Part shown: positions 1 through 10,352 of the stretch, piece by piece
Layout of the letters: every line of letters starts with the position of its first letter
Position numbering within the stretch: position 1 is the first letter of the stretch
NCBI GenBank assembly: GCA_964541225.1
Contig: CAZIPN010000007.1
Span: 5,700 to 69,699, forward strand
Length of the DNA stretch: 64,000 bases
Source: CAZIPN01 sp964541225
GTDB taxonomy: Bacteria > Actinomycetota > Coriobacteriia > Anaerosomatales > JAAXUF01
Direction: 5' to 3'
Notes under the pieces: model-generated
Database searches by the model: none
Seen by the model: the letters and a program-made list of their open reading frames with translations, nothing else
Told to the model about the DNA's origin: nothing
Made by a program: the position numbers and the translations under genes

Positions 1-2
1 CG

Positions 3-3000
3 TTTGGGATGAGGCTTGTCGGCGGCCAGCAATCAGACGTTCTCGCGCTGGGGAACACCGCCGTCTTTCCGCTTGCGATGAGCGACACCAAGCTTACCTA
101 CGAAACACTGTCCAACGGCACCAAAGACACCCTGACGCTTGCCTCGAAGAAGGCACCGGACTCCTTCACTTTCTTCATGCCGCTTGAAAACCTTGCCGTC
201 TACACGGCTGTCGACGGCACCGGCTACAAGCTCTATGACGCGACCACGAACAAGCAGGTCGCATCCATCGCGCCGCTTTCGGTGTTTGACTCGGCGTGTG
301 GCGATGGCGTGCCGGGTGCGATTTGCACCAGCGCCACGATGAGCGTGGTCTCGGCGCCGGGCGGTGCCTACCTCACCTACAAGGTTCCGCGAGATTGGCT
401 TGATGACCCGGCGCGCGTCTTTCCCGTGCAGGTCGACCCGAGCATCACCTACGGCGGAAGCGACGTGTGGGTGGACACCTTCGTCGCCCAGGGCGCTCCC
501 ACGTCAGCGCACTACTCCGACACGAAGCTCGACGTCGGCTACGTGGGCAGCTACAAGATCTGCCGCACGCTGCTCAAGTTCAACATGGCGGCCATCGAGC
601 CAGGCGCGTCAATCTCCGGCGCCACGCTTCAGCTCAACTGCTTCAAGAACACGTCAAGAGGTTCTCAGACCGTCATAGCCGATCCAGTCGTCGGGGACTA
701 CCAGTGGCCCTACAACGTGACCTGGAACACGCGGCCGACGTTCGAAGGAGTCGGGGACTACACCTCGGTTTCGGGCACTGGATACAAGAGCTGGACGAGA
801 TTGGCGCGTGCCGTACAGGGATGGTATGACGGCACCCGGCCAAACTACGGTCTGATGGTCTTCGACAACAACGACTTGAACCTGGGCTCGAGGGATTCCT
901 ACCGGCAGTTCAGACAGTCCGAGTACTCGGGTTCGAGTGCCCGGCCACACCTCACTGTCGCCTACACGAACCCTTCCATCGCACCGGCGACCTTTGACAA
1001 GACCAGCTACGCGCCCGGCGACGAAGTCAACGCCACGGTCAACATCAGCGCCAGGATGCACCCCACGAATGTGCAGATGAAGGTGATGAGCGGCTCAACG
1101 TGCCGAGGNNNNNNNNNNNNNNNNNNNNNNNNNNNNNNNNNNNNNNNNNNNNNNNNNNNNNNNNNNNNNNNNNNNNNNNNNNNNNNNNNNNNNNNNNNNN
1201 NNNNNNNNGTGACGGCAGCGAGCGCGGACTGGTTTGCCGAGGCCGACATCGACGGTGACGGGTTCAACGACGCGGCGAATGATGCCAACACGCTGGGCCG
1301 GGGATCGGTCGCGCTGAAGTGGGCGGCAGTGCCTTCAGCTTCCAGCTACGACATCTATCTGTTCGACGGATCAACCTACCGCAAGGTGGGCGTGACGACA
1401 GGCACATCGTGGACAAGTGCGGGCAAGGGACTGTATCCGTCCGACACTGCGATATCCAACCTTGCCGCTGGCACGACCGGCAATCCGTTCCTGGCTGGCA
1501 CGGGACTCGACCTTCGCGACGATCCCCGGGGGTTGTACGCGAAGACGGCTGGCAGCTCATGGGACAACGTGCCCGCCTATGCCTTCAAGGTCGTTGCCCG
1601 CAACAGCGTGGGCTCGTCGGTCATCTCCGACGCCCCGACAGCGTCCGTGACGCTGGACTCTCGCACGCTGCATCTCAACGACGACCCCGCGCACACGACG
1701 TTTGATCTGGGAGGAATCGAAGACGACGGCAGCTCGGTCTTGCTCGATGCCAAGACGCTCAGGCTCTCCTCGACCGATCTGGATATCGAGAGCTTCGGTC
1801 CAGATACCGCGCTGTCCCGCACGTACAACTCGAACAGCACCACGACCGGCCTCTTTGGAGCTCCCGGCTGGATGTTTGGCTTCGAGCAGAGTATCTCGGC
1901 GGACGCGAGACACGCGGTCTACACCGACGAGGTGGGCGACAGGCATGTCTTCACGCGTTCGGACGCGGGAAGCTGGGTATCGCCGATGGGGCTCGACGCA
2001 GTGCTCACCGGTGGATCAGGCTCGGGCTACACGCTCGCGTACCACGACCGGACTGTCGATGAGTTTGACTCGAACGGCACCTTCGTCTCAGAAGCTGACA
2101 ACAATGGTCTGAAGACGACCGTGGCGCGAGGCACAGACGGCAACGGACATAGCACGGTGACGCTCTCGGCGTCCAACGGTCACCAGATCGTGTTGACTAC
2201 CGCAAGCGCGACGCACGCCAAAGCGACGTATTCAGCCGACGGCCAGACGCGCGAGGTTGACTACACCTGGGCCGGAAGTGGAAGCGGATCATCTGCAACG
2301 GGGACCGAAACCGTGTCGACGGTCTATTCCGATGACGGGGCCACGCCGACGAACACGACACGCTATGTGTACTCGGCTGGACGTCTCGTCTCGGTGCTCG
2401 TCTCGGCGTCAACGCCGATTGCGCACGTGAATGGCTCCGCCGACTGGGACTTCTCCTACACCGGTGACGCGCTGGCCAGTATTGTCACGCCAGCCTATGA
2501 CGGTGCGGGTGACCGGGCTGTCACGCACATCGTGTATGGCGAAGACGCCAACGGGCTCGCGAAGGCCACAATCACACAAAGAGGCGAAGTCGGCGGGCAG
2601 GTCAGGGACGTCACTCGGACATATGGCATCAATCCGAGCAAGAGCATGGCGTACAAGACCAATCCGTACGTGGCCGGCGACCCGGTCAAGACCTGGGCCT
2701 ACACCTATTCAGCGCAGGGGGATCAGGCTAGCGAGACCGATCCGGATTCAGAAGTCAGCAGAAGTGTGTTCGATACATCCAGCGACGAGATCGTCTCAGT
2801 TGACACGATGGGACGCACGACCTCGAACACCTACGATTCGCACGGTGACTTGCTGTCCTCGACCGATCCCGCGGGCTCGGTCGTCAGCAACGACTACGAC
2901 GCCAATGGCAACCTGGTCCTGTCGACGAAGACACTTGATGCTTCGGGCAAGACGGCGTGCATGAAGTGCTCGTATGACACCGACGCCACGTGGCGAAAGA

Positions 3001-6000
3001 CGTCCGACGTACAAGAACTCTCCGTGAGCGGATCCACGAGCCACTGGCTTGACGTCGAGTACTCCTACGACGAGAACAACGGAGCCGATCGGCCCTCGAT
3101 CGTCACGCAGTGTGGACTGGCCGGGGACGCGAGCGGGCAGAACCTCGTTGCCGAAGACATCGATCTGGGCGGCGGTGCGTCGGTGCCATCGGTACGCACT
3201 TCGGCCCACTTCGACGGCTGGGGCAACCAAACCAGCTCGACGGACGCATCGGGGGCACTGACGACCGCGAGATTCGACTTGGCGGGCAACCAGACCAAGA
3301 GCACCGATTCGCTTGGCTTGGCAACCAATCACACCTACGACGGTCTTGGGCACGCTCTTTCCACCTGGCAGTCGCGTGACAATACCTCCGCGGTGATTGA
3401 CTACACGCAATCAGACTTCGACGCATTCGGACACATGGTCGAAGAGCGTGACTACCTGACCTCTGGGGGTATTTCAACCGCGGTCTTGAACGCAACAACT
3501 CGGCACTTCTTTGACGCTATGGGCAAGGAGATCGGCTTGCATAATTCCGCCGTCTGCGGACTAGACGCACGAGACGATCATGACGCCATGGGCAATTGCA
3601 CCAAGTCGTGGACGTCTGGGCTGGAGGCCGGGCAACACACGGACGCCTATGCCGTGCGATCGGTCTATGACGCCGAGGGCCGAGAAATCAGCAGTACCAT
3701 GCCTGCGGCTGCAGTTGCCGACACCAAGACGTACAACGCGGATAGCTCCGTCGCGATGGAAAACAAGCCTGACGGCACCGCCGCCACCTACACCTATGAT
3801 GCGGCGGGCAACCTCGCAAGCGAGTCCGTCAACTCCACCGCTGGCGTCACAACCACGAGAAGCGTCTACGACAAGGGCGGACGAATGGTGACGAGCGTCG
3901 ATGGTGACGGGAGTGAGACGGACTACGACTACGACCTTGCGAGCCGCCGAGTCGCCGCGCATGGACCCGGCCAGCCTGCGGCGAGCACCACGACCTACAA
4001 CGCGCTTGGCTGGACGACGAGAGCAATCGACGCTGACGGCATAGTCACGACCGATACCTACGACGTTTGTGGACGTGTGGTCGGCGAAACGGTGGGTACC
4101 GGACAAGGACCAACGAGGTCGTCCTTCGACGCGACTGGACGTCTTCTGAGGCAGATCGATCCCAACGGCCGACAGCTCGATGACGTATACGACGGCTTTG
4201 GACGCGTGGTCAGAGAGACGCAGGTCTCAACGGCGACTGCCTCGATTCCGCTGATGATGCGCACGGTCAAGGACGTATCCACGACCTATGACTCGGCGTC
4301 GAGGGAGGCTACAACTGCCGACTCCAAGAGCGGTGTGGTCACCACGTACCGGTATCCAGACCCAGGAACCGCCGGTCGAACGATTCAGACGATCTCGTGT
4401 GGAGGGCTGAGCACTACCGTCAATGTTGACAGCGCCGGAAACGAGGCCACTCGAGTAACATCGGGTGCAGGGGTGTCCTTCACCCGCTCCGTAGATGCCA
4501 CAGACCAAGCGGGACGCATAACCGGTTGGCACGTCGGCGGATTCGCGCAGACACGAGCCTTTGACAGCGACGGTCATGTTGCGTCCCAGGCGGGCTCGGG
4601 CTTCTCGGGCCCAGCGACCTACGTCTACAACGGTATGATCGGCAAGAAGTCTGAAGACCACATCAGGCTTTCGTCTCAAGCTGGCGGGCCGATCGACTGG
4701 ACGTATGGCTACAACAAGGACGGGCGGCTGGTCTCTGCTGCACCCACCGGCCAGACGGCTGAGATGTTTGGCTATAGCGAGGGCGGGAACGTCACGAGCT
4801 ACCGTGCACTCGTCGATCGGGCGGGATCCACCGAGCCCGGGGTGTTTGGCTACGACGCGACTGGAAGGCTTGCCAAGAGGTTTGCCTCCAACGGCACGAC
4901 ATTGCTGGAATCATACGTCTATGATCCCGCGCAGGGCGCTCGCCGCAGTCAGACGCGATCCGGAGAGGCGGCGGTCACCTACACCTACACCGGTCAGCAG
5001 GGACTCGCCACCTACTCCAAGCCAGCCGGTGCGCAAGGCGGTGCGGCCGCAATCGGTGCCGACTACACCTACGACGCGACCGGTCAGCGCCTGCATTCGT
5101 CAGTCTCGAAGACTCTGGCTGGCGTGACTTCTAGCACTGAGACCACGTGGACGTACTCCGGAACGACACTGCTGTCCTTCGACACAACACAGAGCGGCGG
5201 CACAGCGTCGGCCTGGAAGATCACCTACCTCTATGACGATGAGAGTCGACCGTATGCTGGCGTCTATCGTTCCAACGGTGCCAGTCCGGTCGTCTTTGGC
5301 ATCGTGACTACGGATCGCGGTGACGTCGTCGCACTGACAGACGCTCATGGGGACCCCTTCGCAAGCTACCGGTACGATCCGTGGGGAAGGCCTCTTGGAG
5401 CGCCCATTACTCAGGGCACCGGTTCGGTTTCCTCTGCACTCGCCGCCGAAATAGCGTGGAGACAAGTGCTCAGGTACGTCGGCTACGTCTATGACGCCGA
5501 AACCGGCTTCTACTACTGCTCCGCACGCACGTATGACCCCAATACGATGCAGTTCCTGCAGAAGGATCCCGCCAAGGCCGACGGAGAAGATAGCGCCTAC
5601 CAGTACTGCGAAGACGACCCAATCTCGGGCACAGATCCGACAGGGATGGACAACCCGAGCCAAGGTGCCTACGGTCCGAGCTGGTCGGCGCCCAAGAAGA
5701 CGAAGAAGTCATCGAAGACGAAGAAGAAGTCCGCCAAGAAGAAGTCTAGCAGCCGGTCGAGTCATTCGAATTCATCATCAAAGAGCGACCGCAAGCATGG
5801 CCACGTCTTCTTGTCGGTGCGTCTTGGACACGAGTATAACTCCATCAGGACGAAGATCGTGCACTACGCAAGACTCGTCGTGTCGTGGAAGGTCACGTAT
5901 TCACACAGTGCTCTATACAGACGACATGGACACATGGACTGTTCTGAGGCGGCCGATTACGTCTTCAGTCACGCGGGGCTCGGGTTTGTCAAAGGGTGGA

Positions 6001-6329
6001 CGACGGTTGGTTACTATCACGAGCCAAAGGTAGTGTCGTCACATTTCGGTACGTGGGGATTCGCGGTCGGGAGGCCATGGCAAATAGGAGACGTACTTGT
6101 CACTCCGAATGAGGGCAAATGGGCTGGCAAGAGCAACCACGTCGTGATTGTTGTTGAAGATGGGAAGTCACCGGACATCTTCGAGGTCACCGGGAGCAAG
6201 CCGGGCCTGCCGCACGGCGGCGGACGTATTGTTCCCATGACTGCTCGCCTCAAGGGGAGGTACGGGGGCAAGTACTACGGCTCGGGATGGAAGCCGGTAC
6301 GAGCGGCTCGATTGTTCGACCTGAGTTGA
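3..6329 (+). CDS. RHS/YD-repeat giant protein with papain-like C-terminal tip (5' partial)
   Basis: The frame is open to the window edge, so the true start lies upstream (first ATG at 9). About 2,100 residues are visible. In order: a DNRLRE-like beta module (around residues 150-325), a sequence gap, an FN3-like stretch, a DUF6531-like segment near residue 560-620, then dozens of YD repeats. The RHS core signature follows near residue 1820-1880 (YDAETGFYYCSARTYDP, then DPTGM). A Lys/Ser-rich linker (nt 5690-5800) leads to a C-terminal domain of about 170 residues. That tip has a Cys in DCSEAADYV (about residue 1978) and a His in NHVVIVVE (about 2044), the pattern of NlpC/P60- or CHAP-type papain-fold hydrolases. 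RHS proteins usually encapsulate and deliver such tips as toxins. The tip activity is inferred. The reading frame is the same on both sides of the 100-N gap. Confidence 0.85.
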   Translation, partial: FGMRLVGGQQSDVLALGNTAVFPLAMSDTKLTYETLSNGTKDTLTLASKKAPDSFTFFMPLENLAVYTAVDGTGYKLYDATTNKQVASIAPLSVFDSACGDGVPGAICTSATMSVVSAPGGAYLTYKVPRDWLDDPARVFPVQVDPSITYGGSDVWVDTFVAQGAPTSAHYSDTKLDVGYVGSYKICRTLLKFNMAAIEPGASISGATLQLNCFKNTSRGSQTVIADPVVGDYQWPYNVTWNTRPTFEGVGDYTSVSGTGYKSWTRLARAVQGWYDGTRPNYGLMVFDNNDLNLGSRDSYRQFRQSEYSGSSARPHLTVAYTNPSIAPATFDKTSYAPGDEVNATVNISARMHPTNVQMKVMSGSTCRXXXXXXXXXXXXXXXXXXXXXXXXXXXXXXXXXXVTAASADWFAEADIDGDGFNDAANDANTLGRGSVALKWAAVPSASSYDIYLFDGSTYRKVGVTTGTSWTSAGKGLYPSDTAISNLAAGTTGNPFLAGTGLDLRDDPRGLYAKTAGSSWDNVPAYAFKVVARNSVGSSVISDAPTASVTLDSRTLHLNDDPAHTTFDLGGIEDDGSSVLLDAKTLRLSSTDLDIESFGPDTALSRTYNSNSTTTGLFGAPGWMFGFEQSISADARHAVYTDEVGDRHVFTRSDAGSWVSPMGLDAVLTGGSGSGYTLAYHDRTVDEFDSNGTFVSEADNNGLKTTVARGTDGNGHSTVTLSASNGHQIVLTTASATHAKATYSADGQTREVDYTWAGSGSGSSATGTETVSTVYSDDGATPTNTTRYVYSAGRLVSVLVSASTPIAHVNGSADWDFSYTGDALASIVTPAYDGAGDRAVTHIVYGEDANGLAKATITQRGEVGGQVRDVTRTYGINPSKSMAYKTNPYVAGDPVKTWAYTYSAQGDQASETDPDSEVSRSVFDTSSDEIVSVDTMGRTTSNTYDSHGDLLSSTDPAGSVVSNDYDANGNLVLSTKTLDASGKTACMKCSYDTDATWRKTSDVQELSVSGSTSHWLDVEYSYDENNGADRPSIVTQCGLAGDASGQNLVAEDIDLGGGASVPSVRTSAHFDGWGNQTSSTDASGALTTARFDLAGNQTKSTDSLGLATNHTYDGLGHALSTWQSRDNTSAVIDYTQSDFDAFGHMVEERDYLTSGGISTAVLNATTRHFFDAMGKEIGLHNSAVCGLDARDDHDAMGNCTKSWTSGLEAGQHTDAYAVRSVYDAEGREISSTMPAAAVADTKTYNADSSVAMENKPDGTAATYTYDAAGNLASESVNSTAGVTTTRSVYDKGGRMVTSVDGDGSETDYDYDLASRRVAAHGPGQPAASTTTYNALGWTTRAIDADGIVTTDTYDVCGRVVGETVGTGQGPTRSSFDATGRLLRQIDPNGRQLDDVYDGFGRVVRETQVSTATASIPLMMRTVKDVSTTYDSASREATTADSKSGVVTTYRYPDPGTAGRTIQTISCGGLSTTVNVDSAGNEATRVTSGAGVSFTRSVDATDQAGRITGWHVGGFAQTRAFDSDGHVASQAGSGFSGPATYVYNGMIGKKSEDHIRLSSQAGGPIDWTYGYNKDGRLVSAAPTGQTAEMFGYSEGGNVTSYRALVDRAGSTEPGVFGYDATGRLAKRFASNGTTLLESYVYDPAQGARRSQTRSGEAAVTYTYTGQQGLATYSKPAGAQGGAAAIGADYTYDATGQRLHSSVSKTLAGVTSSTETTWTYSGTTLLSFDTTQSGGTASAWKITYLYDDESRPYAGVYRSNGASPVVFGIVTTDRGDVVALTDAHGDPFASYRYDPWGRPLGAPITQGTGSVSSALAAEIAWRQVLRYVGYVYDAETGFYYCSARTYDPNTMQFLQKDPAKADGEDSAYQYCEDDPISGTDPTGMDNPSQGAYGPSWSAPKKTKKSSKTKKKSAKKKSSSRSSHSNSSSKSDRKHGHVFLSVRLGHEYNSIRTKIVHYARLVVSWKVTYSHSALYRRHGHMDCSEAADYVFSHAGLGFVKGWTTVGYYHEPKVVSSHFGTWGFAVGRPWQIGDVLVTPNEGKWAGKSNHVVIVVEDGKSPDIFEVTGSKPGLPHGGGRIVPMTARLKGRYGGKYYGSGWKPVRAARLFDLS
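1109..1208. other. Scaffold gap (100 N) inside the RHS gene
   Basis: Exactly 100 N. I see no overlap between the flanking contig ends, so the missing length is unknown. The frame on both sides codes for plausible RHS-protein sequence. Confidence 0.95.
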
Positions 6330-6424
6330 GTCCAAGCGCGTGCAATGTTCGGCCCGGCGGAGTTTGGTCGTGTCTTGCGCCAGCTGGACTCCGCCGGGCA
6401 TCTTGGCAGAGAGGACGAGTCGTC

Positions 6425-7282
6425 ATGGGGATGAGGAAAGAGGGCGCTTGCAGGCGCCGAGTTCTTCGGTTTGCGGGGGCAGCTGGCTGCGTGGTACTGG
6501 CGTTGATAGCCAGCGGGTGCACGCAGCCAGCGTCCAAGTCGCCCAATGTGCACTCTGGAACTGAGACAGCCAGTGGCCCTCAGCTGTCCATTGCGGACGT
6601 GCGGCGAGCCATCAACAAGTTCCAGGCCTCCGCGGACGAGTCTGCCAGTCCCGACCAAGCAGCTGTGCAAGCAGACGATCAACTGCTCTCGTTTGTCGAT
6701 GTCCCGTCGTTTTCGCGGTCTGTCCTTATCCAGGAAGTCGACAATATCGATTTCGGCCGTCCACTCACACACAAACAGAAACTCGCCGCCGTTGATGGGG
6801 CGGTTGCGGCCTATCGTCGCATTGAAGCACGCCGTGGTCAGCGGGCAACTCTCAGGCTACTGGAAGAGACCGAATTCACTGCCAGTGAGCCTGGGAGTCC
6901 CCAACCATCCTCCGAGGCGTCGAGCATCGCTGTGCTGCGAGATGGACTGGACGGTCTGTCGCTGATGTTCTTTGAGTCTGACGAGTTTCCTCTCTGGCGT
7001 TGCAGGGCCGATCATATGTCGGTCGTGGGCACTGACACGGTGCGCATGTCTTTCACGGCGACGCCCACAACAGACGTGTTCGACGGCAAGAACCCGCTCA
7101 GGTTCAAGAACCCGGCGATGCATTATGTGGAAGTACTGAAGTTCCGTCGGGCCGCGCAGGGGCAGTGGGTTCTTTCGGAATGGCCGAACTTCCACGAGTT
7201 CAAACAGAGCCTCGAGAGCAACATCGAGCCAAAGAGCATCGTGGAGTACGGTTGGGGTTGGTGGCTCAACTCATCACCATAG
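6425..7282 (+). CDS. Lipoprotein following the RHS gene; possible immunity partner
   Basis: 285 codons. The start at 6425 is chosen because it is preceded by an AGAGGA-type ribosome site and gives a clean lipoprotein signal: basic residues, a hydrophobic stretch, then the lipobox IASGC with the lipidated Cys at residue 32. The mature part begins with a Ser/Pro-rich spacer and continues as a soluble domain of about 240 residues with no family I recognise. It lies 95 bp after the RHS stop on the same strand. The gene directly downstream of a polymorphic-toxin tip is often its immunity gene, so that role is possible, but a surface lipoprotein would only fit a toxin acting outside the cytoplasm. 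No homology supports this; function unknown. Confidence 0.75.
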   Translation: MGMRKEGACRRRVLRFAGAAGCVVLALIASGCTQPASKSPNVHSGTETASGPQLSIADVRRAINKFQASADESASPDQAAVQADDQLLSFVDVPSFSRSVLIQEVDNIDFGRPLTHKQKLAAVDGAVAAYRRIEARRGQRATLRLLEETEFTASEPGSPQPSSEASSIAVLRDGLDGLSLMFFESDEFPLWRCRADHMSVVGTDTVRMSFTATPTTDVFDGKNPLRFKNPAMHYVEVLKFRRAAQGQWVLSEWPNFHEFKQSLESNIEPKSIVEYGWGWWLNSSP

Positions 7283-7374
7283 AGAATCCGTCGATCTGCG
7301 CGGCGCATGTGATGGCCGAGCTGTGAGGAGGTGACCAGCAGAAGACCAGGCGCGGATCGCGCCGGACTCTGCCG

Positions 7375-8109
7375 CTACGCCGTCACCCGCGGCCCCAGCT
7401 GACAGCTCCTGCCGAGCGTGTCGTCGCAAGCACTCACAGGACACGTCGGCGTGCTCGGCAACCACTCGGCAAGTACCGGGTCGTCTCGCAGCGCCGCATA
7501 CAGATGGCAGAGCGGCAACCCCGCGACGTTCTGGTAGCACTCGTCGTCGAAGACCTCGGCGATCTGTGCTTCGATGTTGTAGGCGCCGGCGCACCCCATG
7601 AACGTCCCCGCGCCCATCCACTCTTCGATGCCGGCGTCCGTCATCTCGCGCATCTTCACGCTGGTGGTCACCGCGAACGTGCGTGGCTCGGCGAGGTCGG
7701 GCGCGAGCATCGCGACGCCGGTCACCACCTCGTGCACGCGACCGCTCAGCGCGCGTAGCATGCGCCACGCGTCCTCGACATCCTTCGGCTTGCCGAGCAC
7801 TTCGCCGTCGAGCACGACGATCGTGTCGAAGCACAATGTGACTGCGTCGTCGCCCATGCCAGCATCGCGCGTGAAGTAAGCCTTCTCGGCGGCGAGGGAA
7901 GAAGCAAGTGCGGGTGGGCTTGCAGCTAGTGGGCTGTCAAGCGATTCTAGGGTGTCGGCTGCGGCGACCGAGAATGGCAGCCCGAGCCACTCGATGAGTC
8001 GTCGTCGCCGAGGTGAACGCGAGGCAAGTAGCAGGCGTCCCGCGTGGTCTGTGGTCTGCCGACGAGGTCCGTCGTCGGCGGCGCGGTCGGCTTGTGAAGT
8101 CGAGCTCAT
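7375..8109 (-). CDS. maf: Maf-family nucleotide pyrophosphatase
   Basis: 244 codons from ATG 8109; an in-frame upstream extension to 8178 looks spurious. The N-terminus has the Maf signature (LLLASRSPRR) that binds the nucleotide phosphates. CFDTIVVLDGEVLGKP matches the catalytic D-T-x-V region, and GRVHEVVTGV the next conserved block. Maf proteins hydrolyse non-canonical NTPs and slow septation when overproduced. The usual GKAGAYxIQ motif is altered to FMGCAGAYNIE, and the C-terminal third is Cys-rich, so substrate choice may differ from Maf/YhdE. It is divergent from the HEAT-repeat gene, leaving about 100 bp for two promoters. Confidence 0.85.
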   Translation of the reverse strand: MSSTSQADRAADDGPRRQTTDHAGRLLLASRSPRRRRLIEWLGLPFSVAAADTLESLDSPLAASPPALASSLAAEKAYFTRDAGMGDDAVTLCFDTIVVLDGEVLGKPKDVEDAWRMLRALSGRVHEVVTGVAMLAPDLAEPRTFAVTTSVKMREMTDAGIEEWMGAGTFMGCAGAYNIEAQIAEVFDDECYQNVAGLPLCHLYAALRDDPVLAEWLPSTPTCPVSACDDTLGRSCQLGPRVTA

Positions 8110-8207
8110 GCGGCGATGATACCGCAAGGACGTCACCGTCCGAGCCTGGCGGCATCGGTGTGGTTTGTGCGACCTCACTCAGACCGGAAGGCCGGAAGGA
8201 GAGGTAA

Positions 8208-10352
8208 GTGACTGCCAACAGCGACGCCCAGAAGACGCCGGCAGCAGTCGAGCGCTTCGTGCGGCAGCTTGTTGTAACCAACAAAGCCGTGCAGCTCTAT
8301 CCGCCCTCCAGCGAGATTCCGCGCCAGAACGCCACCGAGGCGGTTGCGGCCCTTGACGAGGCCTTCAACGAGTCCCCCGAGCTGGTGTTCGCGGTCACCA
8401 AGAACGGACTCTACTTCGAAGACATCGCGGTGCTTCCCAAGCAGACCGCCTTCATCGCGTTCTCGCGGGAGCTGTACAACCGGCAGCTCGCAACGGTTCT
8501 CTTCCACTCCGGAGTGGAAGTCCGCGATGTTCTCGCCTTCCTCACGATACTCAAGTCCACTCCGGAAGAAGTGAGAGCCGGTGGTGGCTACGAGGCTTTG
8601 ATGTGGGACAAGGGCATCACCACAATCACGGTGGTCGAGGCGCAGATCACGCTCGTAGATCAAGCTCCTGGCGAAGGATTCGAGGGAGAACCTCTGGAAG
8701 GTTCGTCTGCGCCGGAGAAGCCTCGACCAGAGCCGCGCCGAAGCCGAGAACACATCGAGATCACGCGCATCATGGCCGATCGCAACGCGCTACAGCAGTA
8801 TCTGACGGACCGCGTCGATGCCGATGGACGCGAGCTCAGCCTGGAGGATCTCGGCAAGCGTTTCCTTGGATTCGCCGAGGCCGTCTCCGAGAATCCCGGC
8901 GGCTCCGGCGATGATCTCGCCGCTGTCCTGGCTCAGGCCCTGTGGGGTCTGAATCCGGATCTTCGTCGCGAACTCCTCGAGGAGCAGGTGTTGCCGCAAG
9001 CGCGCTCCTCAGAGGCTCTCGGCAGCGTGATTCGGCGCGTCGACTTCGCGGAGATGACGCGAATGCTCACCGAGGGGCAGCAGGATTTCGATGAGCACCG
9101 CGTCGGCTTGGTCCGTGCGCTAAAGAATCTGGTCCAGGTATCTCACGCGGATCGTCCGGCCTTGGCCAAGGCGGCCGCAGAAGCGATGTCGCAAGCCGGC
9201 GCACGTGAGGCGACTGTGCGTGATGTAGTTGCCGAAGCCGTGCCGACGCAGCTCACTGTGCGGGGGAATCCTCTCGCGCCACGCTCGACTGACAGCGAGG
9301 CGAGTCTTGCGCTGAAACTCCTGGACCACGTGCCGCTGTCCAAAGCCGCCGATCCCAGACGGGACCGAGAAGTCGCAGCACTCCAGAGGGAGGCCGCAAG
9401 CGGCGTCACTGAAAGCGATGTCATCGCCGCGCTCGTCGGAGTTGCGGCCCTCGAGTCACGGGAGACCGAGTTTGCGAACACGATGTCGGTGCTGGAGGAT
9501 ATGCTCAGCGCGCTCGTCGCCCGTGGCGAACTCGAGACAGCGGCGGAGGCGGCCATCACGCTTCTACATGCCGCGCAGAACACCGGACTCGGCGTCGAGC
9601 AGCGGCGTCGGCTCGGCAGAGCCGTGACGCGTTTCACTCGGCCGGAAGACATGCGCCGAATCACGCAGGCGCTGCGGGTCAGTCGGCCGGGCCAGTCTCA
9701 GTATGAGGCTGCCGAGAAACTGCTCGAGACACTCGGAGTGCTTGCTATCGCGCCATTGCTTGAGTTGCTCGCCGACGAGCCAGATCGCTCGGAACGAAAA
9801 GCGCTCGTCAATCTCATCTCGAAGTACGCGCCCAAGTACGTCAGCGAACTCTCCTCACACGTGGGCGACAATCGCTGGTTCTTCGTGCGCAATGTGGTTG
9901 GCATTCTTGGCTCGACGAGGTCCTCGGCTATTCTCGGCGCTCTCGAGCGCACGCTCCGGCATGGCGAGCCGCGTGTACGGCGCGAGACGATTCGGGCGCT
10001 GTCCATGGTGCAGGACCGCATGGCCGATGAGATGCTGATCGCAGCGCTTTCCGACGACGAAGCGAACAACGTGCAGCTTGCGGCGCGCTATCTCGGGGCG
10101 CGAGAAGTGCACAGCGCCGTGTTCGCGCTTGAGCAGGTCGCGAAGGGAGAGGGCCACGGCAATCGCGAAAACGGTCCGCGGATCGAAGCGATCCAGGCTC
10201 TCGGCAAGATTGGGGCCGCGCAGGCGCTGCCCACATTGAAGTCGCTCGCACGAAGGCGTGTGTTCAGGGGCGGCGCGCGCGTCCGCGAGCTGCGAGCGGC
10301 AGCTTCGGCCGCGATGGCCGCGATCAAGGCGAAGGGGGGCGGCCGGTCATGA
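8208..10352 (+). CDS. HEAT-repeat protein with N-terminal module shared with the HD-GYP neighbour
   Basis: 714 codons from a GTG start with a good ribosome site (GGAGAGG). No signal peptide or membrane helix is apparent, so it is probably cytoplasmic. Residues about 15-150 form an alpha/beta module with spaced matches to the N-terminus of the next gene (KAVQLYPP versus RAVRFYPM, FSREL versus FIREM, and similar hydrophobic spacing). A charged linker follows. The C-terminal 220 residues are HEAT-like helical repeats (for example RRETIRALSMVQD, EAIQALGKIGA), which normally act as protein-binding scaffolds. The stop overlaps the next start by 4 bp (ATGA), so the two are translationally coupled. 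I infer a scaffold working with the HD-GYP protein. Confidence 0.8.
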   Translation: MTANSDAQKTPAAVERFVRQLVVTNKAVQLYPPSSEIPRQNATEAVAALDEAFNESPELVFAVTKNGLYFEDIAVLPKQTAFIAFSRELYNRQLATVLFHSGVEVRDVLAFLTILKSTPEEVRAGGGYEALMWDKGITTITVVEAQITLVDQAPGEGFEGEPLEGSSAPEKPRPEPRRSREHIEITRIMADRNALQQYLTDRVDADGRELSLEDLGKRFLGFAEAVSENPGGSGDDLAAVLAQALWGLNPDLRRELLEEQVLPQARSSEALGSVIRRVDFAEMTRMLTEGQQDFDEHRVGLVRALKNLVQVSHADRPALAKAAAEAMSQAGAREATVRDVVAEAVPTQLTVRGNPLAPRSTDSEASLALKLLDHVPLSKAADPRRDREVAALQREAASGVTESDVIAALVGVAALESRETEFANTMSVLEDMLSALVARGELETAAEAAITLLHAAQNTGLGVEQRRRLGRAVTRFTRPEDMRRITQALRVSRPGQSQYEAAEKLLETLGVLAIAPLLELLADEPDRSERKALVNLISKYAPKYVSELSSHVGDNRWFFVRNVVGILGSTRSSAILGALERTLRHGEPRVRRETIRALSMVQDRMADEMLIAALSDDEANNVQLAARYLGAREVHSAVFALEQVAKGEGHGNRENGPRIEAIQALGKIGAAQALPTLKSLARRRVFRGGARVRELRAAASAAMAAIKAKGGGRS

